Below, one piece after another: positions 46,338 to 57,463 of a stretch of DNA of 64,000 nt. The position numbers and the translations under genes are program-made. A model generated the notes under the pieces. It was given only the letters and a program-made list of their open reading frames with translations, did not search any database and was not told where the DNA came from. The first letter of the stretch is position 1. Each line of letters begins with the position of its first letter. The stretch covers positions 37,657,608-37,721,607 of the forward strand of contig NC_083694.1 in NCBI RefSeq assembly GCF_033118175.1, in the 5' to 3' direction. Source of the DNA: Dama dama (lineage: Eukaryota; Chordata; Mammalia; Artiodactyla; Cervidae).

Positions 46338-47986
46338 AGTTTATTCAAATTCATGTCCATTGAGTCGGTGACACCTTCCAACCATCTCATCCTCTGTCAC
46401 CCCCTTCTCCTCCTGCTCTCAGTATTTCCCAGTATCAGAGTCTTTCCCAATGAGTTGGCTCTTCACATCAGGTGGCCAAAGTATTGGAGCTTCATCTTCA
46501 GCATCAGTCTTTCCAATAATCGTTCAGGGTTGATTTTCTTTAGGATTGACTGGTTTGATATCCTTCCTGTCAAAGGGACTCTCAAGAGTCTTCTCCAGCA
46601 CCACAGTTTGAAAGCGTCTTCTTCAGCATTCAGCCTTCTTCATGGTCCAACTCTCACATCTGTACATGACTACTAGAGAAACCATATCTTTGGCTATATG
46701 GACCTTTGTCAGCAAAGTGATGTCTTTGCTTTTTAATATACTGTCTAGATTTATCATAGCTTTTCTTCCAAGAAGCAAGCGTCTTTTAACTTCATGCCTG
46801 CAGTCACTGTCTGTGGTGATTTTGTAGCCCAAGAAAATAAAATCTGTCACTGCTTCTACTTTTCCCCCTTCTATTTGCCATGAAGTGATGGGATTTTATG
46901 CCATGATCTTAAGTTTTCTGAATGTTGAGTTTTAAGCCAGGTTTTCCACTCCTTTCTTTCACCTTCATCAAGAAGCACCTGGAAATTTTGATTCCAACTT
47001 GAGTTTCATCCAGCCCTGTATTTCACAGAAGTTAAATAAGCAGGGTGAAAATATACAGTTTTGACACACTACTTTCCCAATTGTGAACCAGTCTGTTGTT
47101 CCATGTCTGGTTCTGTTGCTTCTTTACCTATGTTGCAGGAAGGGGGACCACTTCCAGGGCCTGAAACTGGGCTCTTGTCTAACACTCAGAAATGAATTGT
47201 CTGAGGAGACACATATGCTGACAAAGCAAGAGATTTTATTGGAAAGGGCACCCAGGTGGAGAGCAGTAGGGTAAGGGAACCCAGGAGAACTGCTCTGCTG
47301 CGTGGCTCACAGTCTTGGGTTTTATGGTGATGGGATTAGTTTCTGGGTGGTCTTTGGCCAATCATTCTAATTCGGAGTCTTTCCTGGTGGTGCATGCATC
47401 TCTCAGCCAAGATGGATGCTAGAGAGAGGGATTCTGGGAAGTGGACAGACTCGCGGTGTCTCCTTTCAACCTTTTCCAAACTCTTCCCATTGGTGGTGGC
47501 TTACTAGTTCCGTATTCCTTATCAGGATCTCCTGTCATAAAAAAACTCATGGAAATGGTTACTATGGTGCCTGCCCAGGGTGGGCGGTTTCAGTCAGTGT
47601 GCTTCCCCTAACAACTACATACAGGTTTCTCAGGAGGCAGGTAAGGTGATCTGGTATTCCCATCTCTTCAAATGAAAATTTTCCAGTCTGTTGCTCTTCA
47701 CACAGTCAAAGGTTTTAGCATAGTCAATGAAGCAGAAGTAGATGTTTATCTGGAATTCTCTTGCTTCTTCTATGATCCAATGGATGTTGGCAATTTGATC
47801 TCTGGCTCCTCTGCCTTTTCTAAATCCAGTGTGTACATCTGGAAATTTTCAGTTCACGTACTGCTGAAATCTAGCTTGAAGGATTTTGAGCATTGTCTTG
47901 CTAGTATGTGAAATGAGTGTAATTGTATGGTAATTTGAACATTCCTTGGCATTGCCCTTCTTTGGGATTGAAATCAAAGCTGACCT
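46338..47986 (-). mobile_element. BovB copy, antisense, tail-to-tail with the previous one
   Basis: About 1.17 kb of BovB excluding the LTR inside it. It starts at TTTATTCAAATTCATGTCC, lacking the first ~95 antisense bases of a normal terminus, and proceeds through the C-terminal block, then (after the LTR at 47131-47613) RT sequence to CTTTGGGATTGAAATCAAAG. Frames are broken. It is complementary to much of the neighbouring plus-strand copy. Confidence 0.92.
47131..47613 (-). mobile_element. Solo LTR, class I-like, 483 bp, inside BovB
   Basis: On the minus strand it begins TGTTAGGGGAAGC and ends CTTCCTGCAACA. A CCAAT box (about 47357-47362), TATA-like CATAAAAC (about 47320-47326) and AATAAA (47235-47240) appear in the expected U3-R order. 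The flanking BovB is cut between CTTTACCTA and CTACATACAGG. CCTA (47127-47130) and ACTA (47614-47617) may be a decayed 4 bp duplication. No internal retroviral sequence is left. Confidence 0.82.
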
Positions 47987-48220
47987 TAGCCAGAAACAAC
48001 TTAGCATCTTCTCATAGCTATACGGCTCAAGTGAAATACACGAACATGATGCCTACTACCTGTGTTGAGTTCCTTCTATGTCAGCTCCTAAGTTCCTGCA
48101 AATCTTCTCAGAGTTCCACACCACCAGTGCCAACCCATGAGAAAAGAGTAAAGTAAATGCTGACTTTGACTTCTGCCTTAGGATGACTTACTGTCTGCTG
48201 GGGCTGAGATTCATTACTTT
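47987..48220. other. Unassigned spacer
   Basis: Short single-copy-looking stretch between the BovB and the next LTR. Confidence 0.4.
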
Positions 48221-48226
48221 CTCATC

Positions 48227-48353
48227 TGTTGGTCCTTTAATGGACCGGAACCTGGTGGTCCGGAGTCGATGATGAGAGAGTGAAAGAAGGAAAAGGCTAA
48301 TATTCCCTGGGTTGTGCAACTGGCTTTCATGCTCCAGGGAATCAGCCAGAAAT

Positions 48354-48384
<31 letters not shown>

Positions 48385-48747
48385 AGGACCCAAGCTCTGA
48401 TGGAGCAGAGGTGCTTTATTGAATTTTGTAAGAGTTTATATACCAGTGGCTTCTTTAGATAAAGATCAAGAGACCAGACTTTACAAGTTTACCAAGGAAG
48501 CAAGGAGTAATAGAGGCCATAAGGCCAAAAGGTGATGCATATCAAAAGAGGGTCGTCGTAAACAATCCCTTTCACCAAATGGAAACGCTAATGAAGGAAA
48601 TCCTATGCAAGCATCCCATCTCTTTTATCTCTATCCTGGGAGAGGCTTGCCTGCTCCTGTCCCCCAATATGGACTGATAAGGAAGAGAGGGCTCAAGAGA
48701 GATAGGGAACAGCACACAGGAAGCCTCCTGTAAAATGCTTCCTGACA
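48227..48747 (-). mobile_element. Solo LTR, class II (betaretrovirus)-like, 521 bp
   Basis: Perfect 6 bp duplications CTCATC at 48221-48226 and 48748-48753. On the minus strand it begins TGTCAGGAAGC and ends GGACCAACA. TATATAAAC (about 48435-48443) and AATAAA (48415-48420) lie close together. A CT/CTGT repeat (48351-48383) and a GGTCCTTC-rich part follow downstream. A 6 bp duplication is usual for class II elements. No gag, pol or env sequence remains. Confidence 0.88.
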
Positions 48748-48753
48748 CTCATC

Positions 48754-50639
48754 AGCATTCAGAAACTGTCATTTCATTTTCTGTCTGCAAGGCCTAATAA
48801 TCACTTTTAAAGCCCTGTGTATTATTCATCACACATCTGGTTCTCAGATGTGGGCCTGAAAGCTTGCTGAGGAACTGCTTCCAGTTTTACTGTCTTCTTT
48901 CACTGTGGAAAAACTTAGAAGTTTGGCCATACTTTTTGATGAAAGGGCAAGGAACTAGGTAAATTGCTTGAACTTAATAAGCTTTCAGATTTTTAAACTG
49001 TACTTTCATTCTTGAAGGATAAAAATGTTCTCATAGAATTTAACAAAGCATCTTATATCATTGAGGTTTTTATTTATTTATTTAATATTTGCCATAGTTA
49101 CTGTAGATACTTAGCAAAATGTCTCTGCTGTGGTGAGTGGATCTCCAGGATTTAGAGTTTCTGCTGTGGCTTTCTCCTGGTGGGGTTACTACAGGACTGG
49201 GTCTTTTAACACAAATCCATGTTACAAAATATATATTCAGTTGGGAAATGGTAGTGGTGCCTGGACAGTGGTGAGGAGTATGAAACGTAGGACGGGGGAG
49301 GGAGGAATGCTACTCTTGGTTTATCATCTAAATTGGAATGTGAATTCACTGGGTTTTATTACCAGTGGTACCAAAAAAAAAAAAAAGTTTTCACTGACAA
49401 CAAAGGTCTTAACTGTAACTCATGGAGGATTAGCAAAACTGTTCATTCAAGCCAGGAGTCATACCTCATAAAAATGAATTTGTTCTGAGTTGATCCAGTG
49501 GTGGTGTTGGAAGGGCCAAGACTCAGGAGTCCAGACTTGATTATTTTCAGACAGAATAGATCCAAATGCCACATTCAAGTAAAGTACAAATATGAGATTA
49601 AAATGAGCCTGTGCTCCTCTGGCCCTTTAAAGTTTAAGAAATTACTAACCATGTCCACTGTCCCAGTAGCCTAAAGAAATATTCAAACACGCAAAACTGA
49701 GTGCATTTGCCAGAGCTGCAAGCAAGTTTACATGTTTCATGCCAAAACTTCGATGGCAGCGTCTCCCATCCTGAACTTCCATGGGAGCTCCCTCTCATCA
49801 ATCTTGGTCCTTGTTTTACTCAAATCGTTAATTGGAGGGAAAAAAAAAAAAAAACTTAGAGGGCAAAGGACAGAATATTCTTCTCACTCTTCATATTCCC
49901 TGGGTGACTAAGTTCTCATTCAGCATGGGAGAGAATGTTTATTCCAGAACTGCCGGTGGTGGTCTAGAACGACTCCAGAATATCCCACCTACACCTGCCT
50001 AAAGGTTTGTGCCGTGACCAGATGACAAGGAATGGAAAACAATGACAGGCATGCCACTCAGCCTGCAGGAGGGTTGTGGGTAGCTGGGGCTGAGTCCTTC
50101 TGTGTCTACTTATCATCCCAGCTCATCATTTGTGTGGCCTCTGAGTTATGCTTGGAGAAGACTGCAGCCACTGGGAATGCTCACAAAGACACCTCTTACT
50201 GTTTTTATAACTTTGGCATGAAGTCTAACTAAATCATTTACCTAATGGAGGCCACATGTTAGCCCTTCTTACCTGGTGTGTACCTCTTCAGCTGCATGGT
50301 TGTCAACTTCATCCAAAGATGGGGTTTGCCATGAAGGAACAGATATGGTTCTGAGTTTCTCAACCAAAACAAAAATGAATTAATTAATGGCTAATGCTTT
50401 CCATTCATTTCCTGAGGCACACCCTTTGTTTCTCCTCACTCTTGCCCTTATATCTTACATGCACTCAATTATTTTCTTGGCATTGTTTATGCTATTCTTC
50501 TTGCTTTTCTCACTGCCTCTCCCTTAATTTTTATATTTACATATGTGTGTGTGTGTGTGTGTATATAAAAATCCAGCTTCTCTCCCAAGCTTATAATGCC
50601 GCTCTATTCACTTCATGTTGATTAGTTTGTTTGTTTGGT
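48754..50639. other. Unassigned 1.9 kb
   Basis: Single-copy-looking. A-runs near 49373 and 49840, TG9 at 50543-50562. A 113-codon plus-strand frame (49130-49471) includes a poly-lysine from the A-run and has no motif. No gene called. Confidence 0.4.
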
Positions 50640-51629
50640 ATTATTTAATTTTTTTAAACCTTAATTTTAGTGTATACTTTTTAGTCTTTTTCTTTTGGTT
50701 TCTGGATTGGATTTTGTGTAGAAAGACCTGCCCTATTATAAAATAAACTTTTTTATTTTCTTCTGCAAATGGAATGAATTTTGATTTAAGGGGTGAGGTA
50801 GCAATCTAGTTTTGCTTGATTTTCATTTCTCTAAATGGCTGGCTGTTTACCTCAATGTCATTTATTGCATAATCCATCTTTCTGTACTAACTCAAGTACC
50901 ATCTTTATCTGTTGTACTGATTTCCCATGAGGATTTGGTATGGTTCTAGATTCTCTGTGCTAGTCCATAGATCTTTCTAGCTCTACCAGCACCAGTAGTT
51001 TTCATCATTCTGGCTTAAATTCATTTGTTATGCCTTTATCCAGTATATTTATTGAGGGCCTACTATATAACTGGCATTCTTCTGTGTGTTAGGATTATAC
51101 TGATGACCATTTTAATCCCTAGTAGTATTTCTTTTCATCTCTCATTACTTTTGTGGATTGGAATTCTTGGTGTAGAAAAAAAAATTCTAGGTGTGTATCA
51201 CTTTTTGGGCTTGTTTATTATCATATAAATTTTAGAATCAGTTTACCATGTTAAAGATAGTCTTCCTGGGATGTTTATTGGGGTTGCTTTGAATTTCTAC
51301 CTTGGTTTAAGGAGAATTGGTATCATTTGAATATTACTGTCTAGAAAATAATTTCCTATTGATTATTCAAGTCTTCTTCTATGTTCCCTTATAGAATTGC
51401 AAGCTTTGTTTAGATAGGACCTGCATATTTTTTGTTAAGTTTGTTTCTAGGTATTTATCTCTCTTGTTTTTATCATAGATGGTATCTTTTCCCCATTATA
51501 TTCTGTCATGTACTTTTGTATTGAGAAACTACTGATTGTTGTGAATTATCTAACCAGTCACTATGTCGATTTCTCTTAGTATAATAATTTTTAATCAATC
51601 CTAATGTTTTCTAGATATATGTATATGTG

Positions 51630-51680
<51 letters not shown>

Positions 51681-52130
51681 GTCTTCTTATTTGTAAAAAA
51701 AAAAATTAATTTTACCTCCTATGTTGTGATTTTTATTTTTATCTCTTGCCTAATTACTTGAGATTTTGATCCCAGTAATGATGTTGAAAATGGTTATCTT
51801 TATTCAGTTTCTGATTATAATGGGAACACTTTTAGTACCTTATCATGACAGGGGGTCTTGATTTGAGCTGTGAAACTGCTTTTCACAGAAGAAACTAATT
51901 CATTAATCTTTATTTTGAATTTTATTACCACAAAGTTGATTTAATTATTTTTTTCTCTTTTTGACTATGAATACAGTGGATATACTCATAGATCTTTTCG
52001 TCTAAAACATCTTGCCCCTTTTCCATTATATTTTAGGTTAAATCATAAAAAGGTAAATTATGTGGGTGATTGCCACTAATTTAATTCTGTTTTGGCTTTT
52101 AAAAAAACTGAGTCTGGGATGTTAGCCAGA
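50640..52130 (-). mobile_element. Old L1 ORF2 fragment, antisense
   Basis: Diverged antisense ORF2: TTTTTAGTCTTTTTCTTTTGG, GGGATGTTTATTGGGGTTGC, TTTGTTTCTAGGTATTTAT and TTTTTATCTCTTGCCTAATT in order. A long dinucleotide tract lies inside. Confidence 0.65.
51614..51682. repeat. Compound AT/AC/AT microsatellite
   Basis: An AT-rich run, then about 11-12 AC units, then AT again. The outer AT arms are self-complementary. Confidence 0.93.
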
Positions 52131-52187
52131 GAGTTGAATATTTTTCCCTCTTCTTATTTCCTTTGTCTAAATGAGCAAAAGTATCTT

Positions 52188-52231
52188 TGTGTGTGTGTAT
52201 GGATGGATGGATAGATAGATATAGATATATT
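52188..52231. repeat. Compound GT / GGAT / GATA microsatellite
   Basis: GTGTGTGTGTAT, three GGAT units, then GATA/GATATA units. Confidence 0.92.
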
Positions 52232-52544
52232 CTTAAAGCAGCAATAAGATTAAAAATAAAAAATCACAGTTAAAGATGTGCTGTTGCAAATTTAAAATAT
52301 CCTATTAGAAAGAATTCCACAGGACATCTGGCCCAGATTTGCCTCCCCTATAACTAAGACCCAACAGTTGAGCATGAGTGTTTCAAATGTTTGTTTGCCT
52401 TCCTAGATCTAGCATCAATAACAAAATTGATTTGAATGATTATTCAATAAGTATTAAACAGATCACCTGGTCTGACCTTAAACCAAGTCACTTACAGATC
52501 TCACTAAGAATTTATTATCCAGTTTCTAAAACCTTGAAAATCAA

Positions 52545-52655
52545 ATGGCAATCTACTCCAGTATTCTTGCCTGGAGAATCCCATGGATGGAGGAGCCTGG
52601 TAGGCTATGGTCCACAGGGTCACAAAGAGTCGGACACAACTAAAGTGACTTAGCA
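52545..52655 (+). mobile_element. Bov-A SINE piece
   Basis: GGCAATCTACTCCAGTATTC through GGACACAACTAAAGTGACTT. Its right edge meets the following LTR-like block. Confidence 0.88.
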
Positions 52656-53143
52656 TGTAGGGTAAGGGAGTTAGAGAAGGCGAGGTTCAGAAAAAGAACA
52701 AGACTGGCACTTTACAGGAACAGATCACCTTTAATGAGGCAAGAAGCAGCAGCAGTCAGATTAGTGAGCTGCTGCACTAACCCAAGAAAAGAGTAAGTAT
52801 ATATAGACATATATGTGGAAAGCTACTGTCTTAAGGGGGCCTGTTCTTCTCCAAGGTTGTTCAGAGTAGTTACCTCTTAAACGGCTGGGGCAAGGAATTT
52901 TGGAGATCAGCCAGAGGCTGGACAGACTGGGAGCTGGGCGTAATCAGCCTTAATGCCTTTTTTTTTTTTTTTTTTTCAGGTGAGAGAGTTCTTTGTTTTG
53001 CATAGAATGGTGGGGAGGATCTGGAGGGGAGTTTTAACTCCAGGCTATTTTGAGCCATGTAAATTTCCTTCATAGCACACAAGCACACAGAAGGCAGTAG
53101 CTGACAGCTTCTATGTTGGACATAATACAGTAAACTCCCAACA
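52656..53143 (-). mobile_element. Probable retroviral LTR, antisense, 488 bp
   Basis: On the minus strand it would begin TGTTGGGAGTTTAC and end CTTACCCTACA. It contains a TATATATAC element (about 52797-52806) and ATTAAAGG (about 52730-52737) in U3-R order, and an A21-like run (about 52958-52978). No matching flanking duplication is visible, so boundaries and identity are less certain than for the other LTRs. Confidence 0.5.
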
Positions 53144-53375
53144 ATATTTTTGGGTCATGTCTTCCTAGCTCCCAAGTTTCATTTATGGTGGTTAGTAAGA
53201 CTCAGTCCTTCTCTACAGTGTCTTCAGAGCAGTACTATTTTCTACTTGGTTCCTCCTTGCTAGTCTGACCCAGCAGCTTCTTCATTCCCCCTTATGAAAA
53301 GCCTGTTTCAGGAAAGGTGAAACTTCCCACCACCCTTGCAAAAGACAGTTTTTCAAGAGGACTAGTTCCTGCCAT

Positions 53376-53504
53376 AATGGCAACCCACTCCAGTGTTCTT
53401 ACCTGGAGAATCCCAGGGACGGGGGAGCCTGGTGGGCTGCCATCTATGCGGTCACACAGAGTCGGACAGGACTGAAGTGACTTAGCAGCAGCAGCAGCAG
53501 CAGC
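53376..53504 (+). mobile_element. Bov-A SINE monomer with CAG-repeat tail and 12 bp TSD
   Basis: AATGGCAACCCACTCCAGTG through GGACTGAAGTGACTTAG, then about seven CAG units (53485-53504). Perfect AGTTCCTGCCAT at 53364-53375 and 53505-53516. Confidence 0.95.
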
Positions 53505-53516
53505 AGTTCCTGCCAT

Positions 53517-54523
53517 TATTCTAGCAAATAAAGTCTTTCATCAGTTTAAAACTATACTGTTGCTGTTACAGCCGCATTTCTACCTCTTAGGTGGGAGTTA
53601 TCAAAGAGAAAGAAATACTGTGAGCCATCAGAGGAAGCAAGAATTTCATACAAGCACCTACTCATGCTCCTTCCTTCCTGGGAGCACTAGAAAGTTTCAT
53701 AGGCAACATTTTGCGGAACTGTTTGTATAAAAATTACCCTGATCACATAAAAGCATTCCTTCTATAGGCTACTCACTGGGACAAAGATATAGATTTAGAA
53801 TATAGCATTCTATTGATACTTTGATGTTTATTTTCCAAACCATTAATGTATTTCTTGCAAATCAATGCTACTTTTATGTAAATCAATAAATGGTTGCTGT
53901 GGCTTTGATGCAGAGCCTATTTGAAAATTTCTTGTGAAGTTCTCTGAATTTTAAATAAAAGAGGTGGTTTTATGCATCATTTGAACTCTTTGTAACTTAA
54001 TTAATTGATTTATTTTCCTATCAGGAGTTAATAATTGAGGATAAAAGAGGTTACAGAGAGAGCCAGGTTGGGTTTTTTGGATCCCATTATATCCAAACAA
54101 GCCCAGAAAAAAAAGAGTATTTTTCTCCCAACACTTCTTCAGATGATATTTGTCTACTGCAGAGCAGAAAGGATAAATAAGCTGGGGGAACAAATGGCTT
54201 AGTGAGGAGTTAGGCTGGAGGAGGTACATTTAGTTGAGTAGTAGAGATTGCCTCTTCTTTATCCACTTTAGAGAAGAGATTTCCTTTCTCACTGGAGTTT
54301 GGTTACTGAGGAACAAGGCTTCCTAAGCAAGTACCTCACCCACCCCTTCCCCATGAGAGTGACTTTATTATAGGAAAGGTGTTCCATTATGTCACAGTGG
54401 GGTTCTCAGTCAAATCCATGATAAGAAGTGGTTTATTACTGCAAAAGGAAAACTGAGCTGTTAAGAAGTGAAGCTGGGAACCTCTGAGAGCAAACTTGAC
54501 TGTTCTCCCAGACATTATGTTTG
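53517..54523. other. Unassigned 1 kb
   Basis: Single-copy-looking, no exon recognised. Confidence 0.45.
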
Positions 54524-54531
54524 TTCCCTTT

Positions 54532-55132
54532 CAGTCCAGTATAGTTCAGTTGCTGAGTAGTGTCCAACACTTTGCAACCCCATGAACCACAGCATGCCAC
54601 ACCTCCCTGTCCATCACCAACTCCCAGAGTTTACTCATGTCCACTGAGTTGGTGATGCTGTCCAACCATCTCATCCTCTGTCGTCCCCTTCTCCTCCTAC
54701 CCTCAATCTTTCCCAGCATCAGGGACTTTTCAAATGAGTCAGCTCTTCACATCAGGTGGCCAAAGTATTGGAGTTTCAGCTTCAACATTAGTCCTTCCAA
54801 TGAACCACCCAGGACTGATCTCTTTTAAGATGGACTGCTTGGATCTCCTTGCAGTCCAAGGGACTCTCAAGAGTCTTCTCCAACACCACAGTTCAAAAGC
54901 ATCAATTCTTTGGCGCTCAGCTTTCCTTATAGACCAACTCTCACCTCCATACATGACTACTGGAAAAGCCATAGCCTTGAGTAGATGAATCTTTGTTGAG
55001 AAAGTAATGTCTCTGCTTTTTAATATGCTGTGTAGGTTAGTCATAATTTTCCTTCCAAGGAGTAAACATCTTTTAATTTCAAGGCTACAATCACCATCTG
55101 CAGTGATTTTGGAGCCCCCCAAAATAAAGTTA
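54532..55132 (-). mobile_element. BovB 3' end, antisense, 0.6 kb
   Basis: Antisense BovB terminus through the C-terminal block to GGAGCCCCCCAAAATAAAG. TTCCCTTT at 54524-54531 and 55133-55140 is the likely target duplication. The minus-strand frame (54739-55122) keeps a stretch reading VPWTARRSKQSILKEIS. Confidence 0.92.
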
Positions 55133-55218
55133 TTCCCTTTATGGGAAGTATTTATTTCTGTAACTCCATCAAGGAAGTGAGAATCAGGCTTGACTCTAAA
55201 TATTGCTTTTTTAACGTT

Positions 55219-55670
55219 CAGTTCAGTCGCTCAGTCGTGTCCGACTCTTTGCGACCCCATGAATCGCAGCACACCAGGCCTCCTTGTCTATCACCAACTC
55301 TCGGAGTTCACTCAAACTCATGCCCATCGAGTCAGTGATGCCATCCAGCCATCTCATCCTCTGTCGTCCCCTTTTCCTCCTGCCCCCAATCCCTCCCAGC
55401 ATCAGGGTCTTTTCCAATGAGTCAACCCTTCACATGAGGTGGCCAAAGTACTGGAGTTTCAGCTTCAACATCAGTCCTTCCAATGAACACCCAGGACTGA
55501 TCGCCTTTAGGATGGGCTGGTTGGATCTCCTTGCAGTCCAAGGGACTCTCAAGAGTCTTCTCCAATACCACAGTTCAAAAGCATCAATTCTTTGGCACTC
55601 AGCTTTCCTCACAGTCCAACTCTCACATCCATACATGACCACTGGAAAAACCATAGCCTTGACAAGATGC
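55219..55670 (-). mobile_element. Young-looking BovB 3' end, antisense, 0.45 kb
   Basis: Very well preserved, with CpGs such as GTTCAGTCGCTCAGTCGTG kept. It reads to CCATAGCCTTGACAAGATG. TTAACGTT (55211-55218) and TTAACATT (about 55672-55679) are probable target duplications. It shares diagnostic residues (NQPILKAISPG) with the copy at 60926-62022. The 166-codon plus-strand frame is its antisense. Confidence 0.93.
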
Positions 55671-55725
55671 TTTAACATTAGTCAGTTAAAAAATAGAATC
55701 ATAGGAATTAAAAGAACTTCCAAGT

Positions 55726-55747
55726 CCCCCCCCCCCCCCCCCCCCCC
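55726..55747. repeat. Poly-C tract, 22 bases
   Basis: Uninterrupted C22 followed by GCCC. Rare length for mammalian DNA and prone to sequencing error. Confidence 0.95.
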
Positions 55748-56009
55748 GCCCAGATATTCCTGTATTTCACAGCAGCCTTCCTAAACCCCTTCCCGCATGT
55801 ATCCTGTTTGCTCACACACTGAGGATGAGATATCTCATGGTTCATTTCAGAGTTCAACATTATCAGGGTCAGGGAAATACTCCCCAGCCAATCTAAGTGT
55901 ATTCAGTCCAAGTCTGCATTTTTTTTCTACCTCAATGTGAGAGCTAATAAAATGATCTTAAACTGTAAAAATTTAGCAGAATAAAGGCCTTAAAACTCAT
56001 CTAGATCAG

Positions 56010-56345
56010 TGTTTCCCAACCGGAATTCTACTCCGGGCTGATAAAGTAATGAATGTCTGTCATTGGCCCTAAGCACATAGGAGAAGAAAGGTTTTGTGGT
56101 AGAGGGCAAGAAATGATAAACATTCACTACATGGACAGAGAACAGTCTCATTTAGACCAGTGGTTCACCTATGCCAGGTTGACTTCTGGTGCCTAGAGAG
56201 CTACATATCAGATCACTTGGGCTGCTTGTGAAGAATCCAAGTTTACAGACTCCCCTCTCCTACCCTAGATCCTCATTTAGTAGATCCATATTGTAAAGTG
56301 CTACTCTGAGTTCAGAATCTGTACTAAACCAACACCTCCTACCCT
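56010..56345. mobile_element. hAT (MER5/Charlie-like) remnants
   Basis: CAGTGTTTCCCAACCGGAAT near 56010 and CAGTGGTTCACCTATGCC near 56158 resemble hAT terminal repeats. TCAGATCACTTGGGCTGC and AATCCAAGTTTACAGACTCC fit the MER5-type interior. Ends not resolved. Confidence 0.5.
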
Positions 56346-57246
56346 GGCCAATGTAGGAAACCTGCCTGTATATCTAGCCCAGCTCTGCTTCCATGCCTCT
56401 AGCAATGGTGGTGAGCAAGGGGCAGGGTGGGGGTGGGGGGTCCATTACTCTTTTTCAAGCAATTTTAATTATTACAAGATTTTCCATGTACTTATTTGAA
56501 ATCAACCACTCCTTGACTCATTCATTGGTTTCAATTCTATGACATAGAACAGAGAGCAAGCAAATATAAGTCTCTAACAGATTAGCTCTTCAATGTTTGT
56601 TGATCATATGCATATTTTCTGTCTGTTTTATCTTTTTTTCTTTTCTAACAAACAGAATAAAACAAATCATTATTCTCTGAAATTCAAGGAAAGGGCCTGG
56701 AACACTCAGCCAGGACTTTTTAGCCTCACACCTTGATCCAGGTCCCCAGTTAATTAGCCAACTCATAGTTCATTTTGAATTCATGCTTGCTTGCTTAGAA
56801 TGACTTTGTAAAAGTCTCCCCTGTCCCACTGTTACTGTGTAATAAGATCTAGGAAGTTTCAGATTTATCTCAGGTTATCTTTGAAAACCTTTGTATCACC
56901 CCCACATTCTTCTAGCTCTCTCAGCTTCAATGCTTTGGGTCTGAGTGGATATTAGAGCCTCAAGAAGTCCCTTGTTCCTGCAGAACCCTGGATGACCTGC
57001 CTGAGTTGAGTCACAAGGTTAGTAGGTGTAGATTTTACCCAGAATAAGTTGCACATCCCCCCCCCCCCTTTTTTTTTCTTTATCAATTTTCTTCCTTCTC
57101 TCTTTTCTTTTGCCTACGTCTTACTTCTTTCATACCTCAGCATGGATCTTACCTCCTTAAGACAGTGTCAACACTGGGTGAGGTTGCCCGCCCCATCATA
57201 TATTTCCATAGTATCTGTGTTAATCATAACAGCTACTACATAGCAG
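56346..57246. other. Unassigned, with C12T9 run at 57057-57077
   Basis: A G-rich patch near 56420-56440 (GGGTGGGGGTGGGGGG). Otherwise single-copy-looking. Confidence 0.45.
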
Positions 57247-57463
57247 GGGCTTCCCAGGTGGGGCTAGTGGTAAAGAACCTGCCTGCCAATGTAGGAGACC
57301 TAAGAGATGCAGGTTCGATCCCTGGGTTGGGAAGATTCCCTGGAAGTGGGCACAAAAACCCACTCCAGTATTCTTGCCTGGAGAATCCCATGGACAGAAG
57401 AGCCTGGCGGGCTACCATCCACAAAGTCGCAAAGAGTCAGACATGACTGCAGTGATTCAGCAT
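57247..57463 (+). mobile_element. Bov-tA SINE
   Basis: Intact head (GGCTTCCCAGGTGGGGCTAG) with B-box-like GGTTCGATCCCTGGG, Bov-A body. No firm TSD. Confidence 0.93.

Noticed and set aside
49130..49471. 113-codon plus-strand frame
   Set aside because: Its poly-Lys is an A-run and no domain or splice context is visible.
55284..55784. 166-codon plus-strand frame starting MSITNSRSSLK
   Set aside because: It is the antisense of a BovB ORF; nearly identical antisense peptides recur at 6503-6838, 46266-46676 and 61553-61921.
57247..57463. tRNA-like heads of Bov-tA SINEs as tRNA genes
   Set aside because: They resemble tRNA-Glu but are fused to Bov-A bodies, diverged, and mostly flanked by target duplications.
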